Assembly (NCBI GenBank): GCA_963575745.1
Contig: CAUYUJ010000170.1
Span: 219,001 to 283,000, forward strand
DNA from: Prorocentrum cordatum
Lineage: Eukaryota > Sar > Dinophyceae > Prorocentrales > Prorocentraceae
Direction: 5' to 3'
Length of the DNA: 64,000 nucleotides
Each line of letters starts with the position of its first letter. Position 1 is the first letter of the stretch. Positions 1-10,076 of the stretch are shown here, piece by piece. Position numbers and translations under genes: made by a program. Under the pieces are notes generated by a model. It ran no database searches, had not been told where the DNA came from, and saw nothing but the letters and a program-made list of their open reading frames with translations.

Positions 1-257
1 TGAAAACCCTTCAAGTATGGTATTATACTGGTGCTCGAAATCATTTCTTGCGATCAAGACTAGGCTGAAACATCATACAGTGCGGGCGCGGCCGCAAGAA
101 ACCCTCGCAGGAAACCCCGCCCTGAGAACCCGTGCGCGAGGTGCACCTAAGGGGAAACCCAGAGCACCCTGAACGCAGAAGCTCCCTCAACGGCTGCGGG
201 AAGTCACCGCGCAGCGCGAGGAGCGAATCAACCCAGGATAACCCTGACGAAAAGCAT

Positions 258-404
258 ATGGTTTCTTGATGGGATTTTGGACGAAACATCAAAAATCGCC
301 GAAACAATACACCAAAATAGCCAAAACATGCTCAAACAAATCTTCCCCCGACTATTGCTTGACTAGCTTTGAACACTCCTCCTGTCGAGGGACGGGCCCG
401 ACTT
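258..404 (+). mobile_element. T1 short inverted-repeat element, copy A
   Basis: Right end carries the T1 signature: a CCCCCGACTATT-type block, then CTCCTGTCGAGGGACGGGCC and CGACTT. The interior is A-rich (CAAAATAGCCAAAACATG). The left terminal repeat is worn; only GGGATTTTGGACGAAAC is recognisable, so the left boundary is approximate. Confidence 0.7.
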
Positions 405-427
405 GGAAGCAGGCAGGAACATCACAG

Positions 428-897
428 TCCTAGACCCTCCCTCCTCCCCGAGGGCGGCTGCTTCGGAACTGGGCCCCTCGCCCCCCCCCCCGAGCTCCTC
501 TCCTGCCCCAGCCGGGACCCCCGCATCCAGCGAGAGAGCCGACGACGGTCAGCACCCGAATCGTGGGGGGGGGGGGCCCATGGGAACCCTACGTCAGGCT
601 CCTGCCGTGCTAACCTTCGGCGTTGCTTTCGGACACCGCGGGGATCGCTCAGCCTCGAACGCTCGGCCGTGTCCGAAGCGTCCAAACCCTTCCACATCGA
701 GCGACTGTGGGTCGCCCGCGGCGTTCGACGTCGAACGCCGCTGGCGGGGACGCAGCCCGTCGACGCGACGCGCACCTACGGTCTAGGCCCTCCCTCCTCC
801 CCGAGGGCGGCTGCGTCGGAGCTGGGCCCCTCCCCCCCCCCCCCGAGCTCCTCTCCTGCCCCGGCCGGGGCCCCCGCATCCGGCGAGAGAGCCGACG
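428..897 (+). repeat. Direct duplication of a 115-bp GC-rich segment
   Basis: Positions 428-545 and 780-897 are near-identical, both holding CCTCCCTCCTCCCCGAGGGC, a poly-C run and GCGAGAGAGCCGAC. The spacer 610-790 resembles 15410-15730 (GACACCGCGGGGATCGCTCA), the site that there carries a hairpin insertion. Confidence 0.75.
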
Positions 898-929
898 GCA
901 GCCCTTGGCGGCGCGCACGAGGGTACGAG

Positions 930-1084
930 GGCGCCAACTATACACCAACACCGATCCTGGCCAGGACCACCCTGGGCCCAGGATCGGTGTATACGCCCTC
1001 CTGCCTGGGGCAGGAAGGCATATACACCAATCCTGGGCGCAGAATTGGCCTGGCCAAGATCGGTGTAGGTGTATAATTGGTGCC
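930..1084. mobile_element. Near-palindromic hairpin element
   Basis: Two arms of about 75 bp face each other (930-1004 and 1008-1084). Each reads inward GGCRCCAAYTATACACC, CACCGATC, GGCCAGG, CCCAGGAT and GGTGTATAYGCC. No frame inside and no clear target-site duplication. Confidence 0.8.
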
Positions 1085-1502
1085 TTCCGAGAGGGGGGGG
1101 GAGGGAGGGGGGGGGGCCTCTCAGGAGGAGGCTGCTGCTCAAAGGCGCCCGCCTCACGCCTGCAGAGGAGGCCCGCGCCTGCTGAGAGGCAGGGGTGCTG
1201 CTCAGAGGCCCTCCCCCCTCCCCCCGCCCCCCCCTGCGCGCGGCCGAGGTCCGCACCCGAAGCGGGGCAGCGCATCGCATCGGAGCGCGCGCCGGAGCGG
1301 GCCGCACCAGCTCTGCGTCGGAATCGGGTCGGTGTTCGCTGCTTCTCTCTCTCTCTCTCTTTTGTTTTCGACTCGCGCTCGCTCTCGGATCGGTCTCCGT
1401 GCCCGGAGGCTCCGGCGCCTCGGGATGCACCGGTCGTGGCTGACATGTATATAACCTCGGCCCCCAGCAGCAGAGGCCGCCCGAGGGAGGGAGTTGATGG
1501 AT

Positions 1503-1504
<2 letters not shown>
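1085..1504. other. GC-rich stretch without recognised gene
   Basis: Contains G and C homopolymers and a short CT run (1344-1360). The open frames are compositional, and I see no family signature. Confidence 0.6.
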
Positions 1505-1533
<29 letters not shown>

Positions 1534-1698
1534 GAGGAGGAGGAGGAGGAGGAGGAGGAGGAGAAGGAGGAGGAGGAGGAGGAGGAGGAGGAGGAAGAGG
1601 AGGAGGGAAAGGGGAGAAGGAGGGGGAGGAAGATAGAGGAGGAGGAGGAGGAGGAGGAGGAGGAGGAGGAGGAGGGAAAGTGGAGGAGGAGGAGGGCG
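1505..1698. repeat. (GAG)n purine-only tract
   Basis: Nearly uninterrupted GGA/GAG triplets with rare A-rich interruptions; all purine on the plus strand. Confidence 0.95.
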
Positions 1699-1814
1699 CG
1701 AACGCTCCGGCGCATCGGGATGCGGAGCAGCGTCGTGGAAGCATCTGGCCGCCTCGGATCGTCGGACCATCGGACTCGAGCCGGATCGGGCAGGCCAGAA
1801 TCGATACGGCCGGG

Positions 1815-2000
1815 CCTGGGACATCCCTCGAAGGACATCCCTCGAAGAAGGGAAAACGAGGAACATAGAATCGTATAATAATCCCTCAAGAAGACATCCC
1901 TCAAGAAGAGAAGTCGAAGAGGGGCCCTCGAAGAAGAGAAAACGAAGACATCCCTCAAAGAACATCCATCGAATCGGATAAGAACATCCCTCGAAGAAGA
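1815..2000 (+). repeat. Degenerate tandem repeat of about 25 bp
   Basis: Repeats of ACATCCCTCGAAGAAGAG followed by AAAACGA with small indels. The last unit runs straight into the left arm of the next hairpin element, whose right arm carries the inverted copy of the same words. Confidence 0.7.
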
Positions 2001-2191
2001 GAAAACGACGGACACATAAGCTTTTTCGCGCTCCGCGCGGATTTCTCGGATCCACGCTGCCCCCCCCCCAGCGGCGCTTCCGGCGCCGCCCCTGGCGCGC
2101 TCCTCGCGCCAGGGAGGGGGGTCCAGCGTAGATCCAAGAAATCCGCGCGGAGCGCCAAAAGCGTATGTTTATGTCGTTTTCTCTTCTTCGA
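1991..2191. mobile_element. FB1 foldback element, copy 1
   Basis: Terminal inverted repeats of about 70 bp: left TCGAAGAAGAGAAAACGAC, ACATAAGC and CGCTCCGCGCGGATTTC; the right end is the same inverted (GAAATCCGCGCGGAGCG, TATGTTTATGTCG, TTTTCTCTTCTTCGA). The middle holds a GGCGGCGCCGGAAGCGCCGC palindrome. No coding frame; compare 20979, 22939 and 43194. Confidence 0.85.
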
Positions 2192-2724
2192 ATCCTTCAA
2201 GAACATGAGACCCTCCGCCGGCCAAACGGAAGAAGAACTTTCGAGGGTGTCCTCCCACAGGATGCACAACAGCATCCAACGACCAACAAGCACGAAGCAC
2301 ATTCGGGCACCCTCCCCGAACCGACATCGATCTTGCACCCCGGTCCGACCGCATAAAATCCGATCGACTGGATCGAAATGGATCCTGTGCCAAGTCCCGC
2401 GCGTCCAACGGGAGAGTTGTTTTCATGGCCCGCGCCTGACAGGGTCCAGCACAAGCTTGCAGGCCAACGGCTTAAAAAAGTTGAGCCAGCACCTGGTCTC
2501 ACGGAAGACTCTCTGGATCGCTGGCGGAAAACCCACTACTGAGACGCTTCGAATGCGCCGAGAGCCGGAGACCGAGGGGGAGAAACAGGACGAGGCGTTC
2601 GACTCGACTGGCGCCGATGCGTTCGGGCGGTCGCGCTTCCGCTGGCCAGACTCGTCCGCAGGGACATTTACTGCTCCGCCAACGCTCATCATCATCACCC
2701 GCATGGCAGGCACCCTGCGGCGCC
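2192..2724. other. No gene recognised
   Basis: Mixed-composition sequence with short frames on both strands and no motif, repeat family or splice pattern that I can support. Confidence 0.5.
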
Positions 2725-2945
2725 TCGCATGGTAGGGGGCCACATGCGAACCCTACCCCTACCCCCCAACGATTTCCGAGAAGGAGGGTGGGGTTCACTC
2801 CGCTCGGGAGCTCCCGAACGAAGCGAACCCCACCCTCACCCTCAGAAATCGTGGGGGGTAGGGGTCGGGTTCGCACATGGCCCCGCAGCATGGCCCTCAG
2901 AAATCGTGGGGGTAGGGGTAGGGGTCGCATGTGGCCCCGCAGCAT
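2725..2945. mobile_element. RepA foldback element, copy 1
   Basis: Left arm GGGGCCACATGCGAACCC with CTACCCCTACCCCC faces a right arm with GGGGGGTAGGGGTCGGGTTC and GCACATGGCCCC. The centre is the palindrome CTCGGGAGCTCCCGAACGAA. The right arm is duplicated (2833-2884 and 2893-2943), each ending in a GCATGGCCCTC-type flank. Related copies: 27236 and 55338. Confidence 0.85.
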
Positions 2946-3916
2946 GGCCCTCCCGCGAGCCTCCCGTGAGCTTCCCGTGCGCGCCCTCCCGCCTGTGGTG
3001 CACGTGACGCCACGGGCAGGAGAAGCCCACTCCCGCCGTGCCCCCCCGCGGGGTGGACGGCCACCGCGCCGACGGCGCTGCCACGGAGAGGGCCCCCGCG
3101 CCAGGCCTGCAGGCTCGCTCTCTCTGCGCACGCGACGCTGCCGGCGCTGCTCCCGGGAAGCCCAGCGGGGCTCGCTCTCCGCGCCCCCGGCTCGCTCCCG
3201 GCAGCCATCGCGCGGCCTGCAGCTGCTGCCAGGAAGCGGGCGAGGCGGCAGGGGAGAAGAGGGTCCCGAGGGAAGCGGGTGCTGGACCCCGGAGGTCTCC
3301 CGGGGCCAGCTCTTCGTCCCGAGTGGTTTTCTGATGGCCCCTGGGCCCGAGGAGGGATCTGGACGGCAAAAAAACACGATTTTCTTAGCTGCGGATCGAG
3401 AGCGAACCTCTTCCGATAGAAGCTAAGCGGGCCGCGCACAGCTTGAATCAGCAGAGGGAGGGCAAAGGAAGGCGGGGCCTCACGTCGAGGCCGAGAGAGG
3501 GCGAAGCCCTGGGATCAGGCGGTGCCGAAGTTGAAGTGCAGGAAAAGGTACACCTTGGACAGGAGCCCGGTGGCGAAATCCCGGGAAGCGAAAAGTCGGT
3601 GGTGGTGCCGTCAGCGGCGCTTCGAGAACACCAGCCTCATCAACTGCGGGGGAGGGCAAAACAAAAAACACACGAAACACATCAGGGCCCGTGTCCCTCA
3701 GGACCTCAGCTGCCTCGGTGCGCAACACTTTTTTTGATCTGCGGGGCGAGAGCGAACCTCTTCCGCCAAAAGCCATGCGGGCTGCGCACAGCTTTGCTTT
3801 AAGTTCGGGAGACAGGGCACAGGAAGACGGGGCCTCCGGCGGCCGGAGCGGGCGAGGCCCGGGGGTGCCGGCGGCGCCGAAGTGGGCGTGCAGGAGCAGG
3901 AGCGCCGCGGACAGGG
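2946..3916. other. GC-rich intergenic stretch
   Basis: No recognised gene. 3298-3365 is an inverted copy of a dispersed word set (CCGGGGCCAGCTCTTCGTCC, GGCCCCTGGGCCCGAGG) also seen near 5330, 18600, 19190, 27180, 27400 and 28450. 3390-3420 and 3740-3780 share GCGAACCTCTTCCG. Confidence 0.5.
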
Positions 3917-4072
3917 AGCTCGGCCCGTGGACTGAAAACGCAGGTCTGGCGCGGTGCTTTCGCCACGACGTCGGCGCCAACACGTGCCGAGCCGACACGC
4001 GGCGGCGTGTGGACGCGGACTCTTTTTGAGCACGGCACGCGTCGCGCCTCGAAGCGGGAGCAGCAGGGCAGC
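3917..4072 (+). mobile_element. RepC dispersed element, copy 1 (partial)
   Basis: Shares ACTGAAAACGCAGGTCTGGC, GCGGTGCTTTCGCC, GTGCCGAGCCGACACGC, TTGAGCACGGC and terminal GGGCAGC with copies at 25869 and 39425. The left terminal repeat is missing or worn. Confidence 0.7.
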
Positions 4073-4293
4073 CGAGCTCGGGACCCGCTTGCCTCCAGGA
4101 GAGGCCTCCCAGATTTACAGTCGGGGCGTTGAGCCAAGGAACCCTACATAAAGGACGAGGCCCCTATGTTCCATGAGTTAAGCTTCGATTTCCGATCGAA
4201 GACCTGAGGAAAACCTGAGGCAGGCTGCGAAACAATCAAGGAACACGGAGCCCCTCCCCGATGAAAAGGGTTCCTTCTCCAGCGCCCCGACTG

Positions 4294-4448
4294 TAGGTCG
4301 GGCATGTCCCCCTACAGGGAGGTTTTGGACGAGCCGTTTCAATAAATACCCCAAAAGATTCAAACATGGCCCAAAAAACATGAAAACAAACCCAGTTTGT
4401 CTTTGACTATTTTTGAATATTCCTCCTGTAGAGGGACAGGCCCGGCTC
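4294..4448 (+). mobile_element. T1 element, copy B
   Basis: Complete copy. Left end GGTCGGGCATGTCCCCCTAC then AGGGAGGTTTTGGACGA; A-rich centre; right end GACTATTTTTGAATATTCCT then CCTGTAGAGGGACAGGCCCG. Ends are inverted copies of each other; no frame inside. Confidence 0.9.
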
Positions 4449-4663
4449 AATCACAGATGGGGTCGGAGTAGATGGGGTCGGAAGATCGCGCCGCATCGCC
4501 GATGCATCGCCGATGCATCGGCGATGCCTCGGCAACGCCGGCGAGGCGTCGGCGAGGCCAGGGCGGAGAACATCGGGCTCCACGTCGAACCGCACCGCAG
4601 ATGCACCGACAATGCTGCGCGATCCTCCGGCCCCATCTACTCGGACCTCATCTCGGAGGCCTA
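4449..4663 (+). mobile_element. RepJ element, copy 1
   Basis: Bounded by AGATGGGGTCGGAGTAGATG on the left and CCCCATCTACTCGGACCTC on the right (inverted). Interior has multiple CGCCGATGCATCGGCGATGC-type words and AACATCGGGCTCCAC. Wedged exactly between two T1 copies; second copy at 25145. Confidence 0.8.
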
Positions 4664-4669
4664 GAGTAA

Positions 4670-4824
4670 GATCGGGCGTGTCCTCCTACAGGGGGATTTC
4701 GGACGAAGAACAAAAAAGCAGTCAACAAAGATCCAAAAATAATCAGAAAGAGCAGAAAATCGTCCCCACACTATTTTTTGACTATTTCTGAATACTCCTC
4801 CTGTCGAGGGACGGGCCCGACTTA
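4670..4824 (+). mobile_element. T1 element, copy C
   Basis: Left GATCGGGCGTGTCCTCCTAC then AGGGGGATTTCGGACGA. Right CTATTTCTGAATACTCCTCC then TGTCGAGGGACGGGCCCGAC and TTA. Confidence 0.9.
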
Positions 4825-4866
4825 AGCCTAGAGCTCAGGAACCGCTTCCCTCATGGGCAAGCCTTA

Positions 4867-4925
4867 GGCCGGGCGTGTCCGTCTAGAGAAAGAAAATTTT
4901 TAAAAAATAGTCGAACATGAGTCTG
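4867..4925 (+). mobile_element. T1 element, copy D (left fragment)
   Basis: Only the left end is left: GGCCGGGCGTGTCCGTCTAG followed by an A-rich stretch with AAAAATAGTCGAACATG. No right terminal repeat. Confidence 0.6.
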
Positions 4926-4944
4926 GGAACCAGTTTTTACGATT

Positions 4945-5145
4945 CTCGCGTTTTTTTTTGAAGACGTTTCCTCCAAATCCGCCTCTAGGGGATTTTCGCG
5001 TTTTTGTTGAAGACGTTTTCGCGTTTTTTTGAAGACGTTTTTTTTTGAAGACGTTTTTGAAGACGTTTTTTTGAAGACGTTTCCTCCAGACGATTTTCGC
5101 GTTTTTTTCGAAGACGTCTCCTCCAAATCCGCCTCTAGGGGGACC
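4945..5145. repeat. GAAGACGTTT tandem repeat
   Basis: Irregular repeats of TTTTTTGAAGACGTTT mixed with CGCGTTTTT and with CTCCAAATCCGCCTCTAGGG (twice). Frames across it are repeat-driven. Confidence 0.8.
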
Positions 5146-5559
5146 TGCCTGGCCTCCGGCGAGCCAGGAAGCCCCCCCCCCCCCAAGGCGTGCCCGCGCG
5201 CTGCCGGCGCACACACCGCGCCGCCGGCGCCGCTGCCCCGGGAGGCCTCCCGGGGAGGCCTCCCGGGGCCGGGGATGGACAGGGCCTCGGGGGCTCCTCG
5301 GGAGGGCCTCGGGGATGGACTGGTCCTGCATGTGTTTTTGATGGCCCCTGGGCCAGACAACGGGCGTCGGCACCGGCACGCCTTCCCTGTTCGCACCGGC
5401 GGTCCGGGCGGCGGTGCAAACCGCAGTCTTGAGGGCCTTGCTCGTCTTGCTCGACTCCTTCGGGGGCTCCCCGGCGGGGTCTTCCTCGGCGGGGTCTTCC
5501 TCGGCCTTGCTCCGCTTCTCCGGGCGCTCCCCGGCGGGTTGTTCCTTCTTAGGAGCATA

Positions 5560-5799
5560 GAAATCAGCATAAAAACGGACGACCCAAACCCAAGACTCCA
5601 CCCCCCTTGCGTCGTATAAAAAAAACACGACTGGCGGGTGTTTGCTGCTTTCAGACGGCCCCATGTAACAGGAGAATAAAAATCTTAGGATAATAGAAAT
5701 CAGCATAAAAACACGGACGACCCAAACCCAAGACTCCCCCCCCCTCGCGTCGTATAAAAAAAACACGACTGGCGGGTGTTTGCTGCTTTCAGACGGCAA
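5560..5799 (+). repeat. 100-bp direct duplication, 136-bp period
   Basis: 5560-5661 and 5696-5799 both read AATCAGCATAAAAAC, GACGACCCAAACCCAAGACT, TCGTATAAAAAAAACACGAC and TGTTTGCTGCTTTCAGACGG with few differences. Confidence 0.85.
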
Positions 5800-5874
5800 A
5801 AGCCGCGCTGGGCCCCGAGACTGTCAACAAAAACGACTCGAGATGAAAAGCTCGTTCCGGGGAGTAAGCAGGAG

Positions 5875-6090
5875 AGCCCGGAATCGAATCGATAAGTCGC
5901 ATCGGCGATCGAAACGAATCGGATCGGCGGAAATCGGCAGCCGAGTCGGGAAAAGTCGGATCGGCAGACATCCGCAGGCCAGTAGGCCTCCAATAAGAAA
6001 TCGGAGCCCAAGTCGGAATCTCAAGTCGAATCGAATCGGAATCGGAAGCCATCGAAATCGAACCGAATCGAATCGGAGGAATCGAAACGA
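5875..6090. repeat. GAATCG-rich degenerate repeat
   Basis: Many GAATCG / AATCGGA hexamers with irregular spacing. No coding family detected. Confidence 0.7.
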
Positions 6091-6103
6091 GCCCTGGAAC
6101 CCC

Positions 6104-6252
6104 CTGTAACAGAACGTGGCTTCGTGAGAACGACCTCGGGCCCAAGACTGGCGGGCGCGAGCCTGGAGAGTGACGGCCGCGGCGCCCTCGAGGACCGAGA
6201 ACGAACAGTTCGCTAATCGCCGTGTCAGGGTTGGGGTTCTGTCCACCCCCGA
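6104..6252 (+). mobile_element. RepE dispersed element, copy 1
   Basis: Contains GAGAACGACCTCGGGCCCAA, CTGGCGGGCGCGAGCCTGGA, CGGCGCCCTCGAGGACCGAG, CGCCGTGTCAGGG and GGTTCTGTCCACCCCCGAT, in the order seen at 34249, 38634 and 43855. Confidence 0.8.
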
Positions 6253-6445
6253 TGGGGGCCTCCTGGGAGCCCTGGGTGGCCTCTCGGGGGCCCCTTTGGG
6301 CCTCCTGGGGGCCTCCCGCGCCGAGGGCTCGAAAGTGTCCCTTCGGCTCCCCCCCCCCTCGGGGCCCCTCCCGCTGGCAGCGCCGTCGCGCGCGGGTGGC
6401 GACCCGCCAGTTGCGCTTGGGCCCCGTGGACCTCCACGTCATCCA

Positions 6446-6494
<49 letters not shown>

Positions 6495-6814
6495 CTCAGC
6501 TCCTCCCTCCTCAGCCCCTCCCTCCCTCCTCCTCCTCCTCCTCCTCCTCCGCCTCCTCCCCCTCCTCCTCTTTCTCCTCCTCCTCCTCCTCCTCCTCCTC
6601 CTCCTCCTCCTCCTCCTCTTCGAGCTCCTCGTCGTCCTCGTGCTCCTCGTCGTCCTTGGTCCTGGCCCCTGTGGCGAAGACAGCAGGGGGCCGCAAACAA
6701 CAGTCGGGGTTCCTCTGAGGTTGTTTTTTGTCTTCGGCACGCCCCGTCGAGTGGGAGGGGGTGGAGGAGGAGTAGGAGTAAGAGTAGGAGGAGGAGGAGG
6801 AGGAGGAGGAGGAG
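6446..6814. repeat. (GTC)n, (CTC)n and (GGA)n tracts
   Basis: (GTC)n at 6446-6496, (CTC)n at 6523-6620 and (GGA)n near 6756-6814. The long charged or serine/proline frames over them are repeat translations. Confidence 0.9.
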
Positions 6815-7216
6815 AGGAAGATGAGCGCCCTTGCACCCTCCACTGGACTCACCGCATCCAGGTCACGAAGGGCGTCTTTTGATGCGAAGCGTGTGGTCGT
6901 TGCGGGGCCCGTTCCGACACGGGTAGGGGCCCCGTGGAAGTACAGAAGCTGACCAGGCCTCGCGAGCCCAGGGCTCGGGGAGAGTGGGGGTCTCGAGTCA
7001 TCGAAGCTCTGGCCGCGGGCCACTTATCGCCAGCATACTGGACCTGGCCGGATGAGCAGGAGGTTGCCCAGTGATTCCGTTGAATCCCAGGTGTTTTCGA
7101 TTCTCTCGCCGTGCCTGTTTCAATGAGCTAGCGGTGGATTCCCAGAGAAAAGGAGGACCAGAGCAAGCCAAATATGCATCAGCGATGATGCACCTCCACC
7201 TTCCGTCCAAAGCTTA

Positions 7217-7371
7217 GGTCGGACATGTCCTCCAACAGGCGGATTCTGGGAGAAGGACGAAACTAGCCCCAAACTAGATTCGGGCCTTGCCAAGAATAGC
7301 CGAAACAGCGTCCCCCGACTAGTATCTTGCTGTCTTTGAATAGTCCTCCAGTAGGGGGGCATGCCCGACTT
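7217..7371 (+). mobile_element. T1 element, copy E
   Basis: Left GGTCGGACATGTCCTCCAAC then AGGCGGATTCTGGGAGAAGG. Right CCCCCGACTAGTATCTTG, TTTGAATAGTCCTCCAGTAG and CATGCCCGACTTA. More diverged than B, C or H. Confidence 0.85.
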
Positions 7372-7685
7372 ACCCATCGGTCGGAAGAAGTGGGTAGAAC
7401 CATGAAGTAGAAAGGCGTTGGAAATAGATCGGGTTTCCGCCCCGCCTCCTGAAGAGGAGGGAAGAGGGAAAACCACTCGACTCTTGAAGTAGGAAGGCGC
7501 TGAAAGTAGATTGGAATCTGGGAAGGTACCTACTTTCAACGACCGAGGGGTAATCCAAAGTCCCCCGATCATACGTCCCCACGAGCGTGCCCCTTCGCTG
7601 CAAGCAGTGCCCCCCTTCCTGAAGGACCCGCACCGCTGCTGGGAATGCCGTCCAGGCGGGGGCCGCGCGTTGAGGAGGAATGGAC

Positions 7686-7830
7686 TCACCTCCTCCTCCT
7701 CCTCCTCCTCCTCCCCTTTCTCCTCCTCCTCCTCCTCTCTTCTCCTCCCTTCTCCTCCTCCTCCTCCTCCTCCTCCTCCCTCCTTCCTCCTTCCTCCTTC
7801 CTCCTTCCTCCTTCCTCCTCATCGCTCTGA
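7686..7830. repeat. (CTC)n / (TTCCTCC)n pyrimidine tract
   Basis: CTC triplets change into repeated CTTCCTC units toward the right end. Confidence 0.9.
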
Positions 7831-8084
7831 CGCAAGCCCGCGATTGCGAAAAGCTATGACCATAACAACGAGGCGTCCAAGGATAGTCCGTTCTCGAAAA
7901 GGGACCGCTTCCGCCTTCGCGTGACTGTTGCACGAGCTCATACATGTGGTCATGGGCGATGGAGGAGTCCCAAGCGACAGCTCCGTTTATGTGGAACCCT
8001 CGGGCCTAACAATTAACGAAGTGCCCAGAGATAACCCCGTGTTGGGAAAGATCAATCCTCACATCTTCGAAACGTTGCGTTAAG

Positions 8085-8820
8085 AAACGAATGCGCGCGT
8101 CGCTGAACCGCACGCCCCACGTTTTAAACAACCAGTGACCCACCCTTGAAATTGCTGTTCGGGTTTGAAACGAATGCCCGCGAGGGGCGATATGGCGAGC
8201 GCCATTTGAAACCAGCCCCTCCTTCCATCCTTGGAAACGAAAAACGAAAAAGATTCGTAATACGAATGCACACGGCGAAAAGGCCAGGGCCACATGTTGA
8301 AACTCCCCCCAGACCAGACAGCTATTGCAAACTTGTGGGCGGATGCGCGCGTGGAACTGCGGCGATAACCACGTTTTGAAAACGAACCTCCCCCATCCCT
8401 GAAGCCGCTGCAGTGTTGTGAACGAGTGCGCGCGGCGCGAAGGCGAGAGCCACACTCAGCAAAGGAGCCGCTCTCCGTCCTTGAAAAGATTGCATGTTCA
8501 CGGCGATTACAGGAGCAAATTTGAAGGGGAACTGGGACACACAAATAAATACACACAAATAACATGTTTCCCCTATATTTCCTCATACTTTCTGGGATTT
8601 TGTCTTCCCCCCCACTTCCCATATTTTCCCATATTTTTCTGGGAATCGCCGATTAATTGTGTCTGTGTGTTTTTTCCCCTCCTGAAAAATGCTGAAACCG
8701 ATTTGCCCCATTCACGCCTGAAATTGCTCCAAGCGTTTACAACGACTGCGCGCGACGCGAAGGCGAATGCCAGATGATGAAAACAACACCCTCCAACCCT
8801 CAGACTGTTACAAGATTTGA
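8085..8820 (+). repeat. Degenerate 77-93 bp tandem satellite
   Basis: Units begin near 8085, 8168, 8261, 8338, 8421 and 8741 with AACGANTGCGCGCG, followed by GCGAAGGCGA, CCACRTTTTGAAA and a TCCYTGAAA block. About 240 bp of AT-rich unrelated sequence (8500-8735) separates the last two units. Confidence 0.65.
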
Positions 8821-9118
8821 GGACGGCCGTAGACGGAGATAAGGAGAGAGCCGCATGTAGAGAACCAGCCCCTTACGCCGTTCAAACTGTTCGAATGTGT
8901 GAGGTTCAGGCTAACCCACCCTATGAACCACGCCGGGGGGTGGGGTGTGGGGGGGGGGGGGGGCGATCGAGGAATTACTGACAAGGCCAAGGAGCGGCGG
9001 AGGAGGGGGAGGAGCAGACAGGCAACCCATCGGCTCAGCGCGGCGAGTGATTAAATGGCCAGTGGACAAGCAGCGGAGCCTGTGCACACAGGCGCGTCGA
9101 CCTGAGACTTCTCGTCGT

Positions 9119-9296
9119 CAATATTCCTCCTCCTCATTTTCGTCCTTCTGCTCCCCTCATCCCTCCTCCTCATCCTCCTCACCCTCCTCTTCCGTCTCCT
9201 CCTCCCCCTCACCATCACCATCACAATCATTATCAACATCATCACCTTCATCACCAGCAGCAGCGGCATCATCATCATCATCATCATCACCACCAC

Positions 9297-9367
<71 letters not shown>

Positions 9368-9457
9368 CCATCGTCATCATCAGCATCATCATCATCAGCA
9401 TCATCATCATCATCATCATCATCTTTATCATCGTTATCAACATCATCATCATCACCG

Positions 9458-9536
<79 letters not shown>

Positions 9537-9603
9537 TGTCACCATCACCATCACCATCATCATCAGCATCATCATCGCTACCACCATCATCGTCATCATC
9601 ATC
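9119..9603. repeat. Long (CAT)n tract with (CTC)n shoulder
   Basis: Cytosine-rich CTC triplets change into about 375 bp of almost pure CAT/TCA triplets (9225-9603). Frames through it would be poly-Asp, poly-Ser or poly-Met and are rejected. Confidence 0.95.
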
Positions 9604-10076
9604 CGCCTCCCTCGAGAGGGGAAGGATGGCCGAAAAACGCTCAAGGCCAGCGGGGCCTGGCCTGAGACAGCCTGCGGCGTGCCGAAAAGAAAAGCATCAA
9701 TGCCAAAGCTTGGTGCCCGACGTTGAGGTCCCCATGTGCGCATCCAAGACCCGGAAGCGTTCAAGTAAGAATACGGTCAAGACGGACAGCCCTGACGGAC
9801 GCCTGAAGCGACCGTCGGGGCTGCTGGGGCAGCTCGGGCACAGGTGGGGGAGGAGCTTGAAGCGCAACTAGCAGACTAGGGTGACCGACCCGAAGAGAAG
9901 GGAAAGGGCAGGAAGGGGGGAGGGGGACGGGGAGCGATCGTTGTCGTCGATGGCCGTGGCTGGGGTAGTGGTAGTAGTGGCGATGCCTGCTGCGCCAGCG
10001 TTGCCTGCGCCGGCGCTGTGGCGCGCGGCGGTCTCACACCTGTCCGCTGCGCCAGCTCTGCTGCGCGTGGTAAATG

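Noticed and set aside
649-2055. Long minus-strand frame over the GGA tract
   Set aside because: It consists of poly-Leu/Pro/Arg repeat translation and runs through two inverted-repeat elements; the opposite strand is equally open.
9157-9764. Poly-Asp, poly-Met or poly-Ser proteins
   Set aside because: All three are frames of the same CAT tract.
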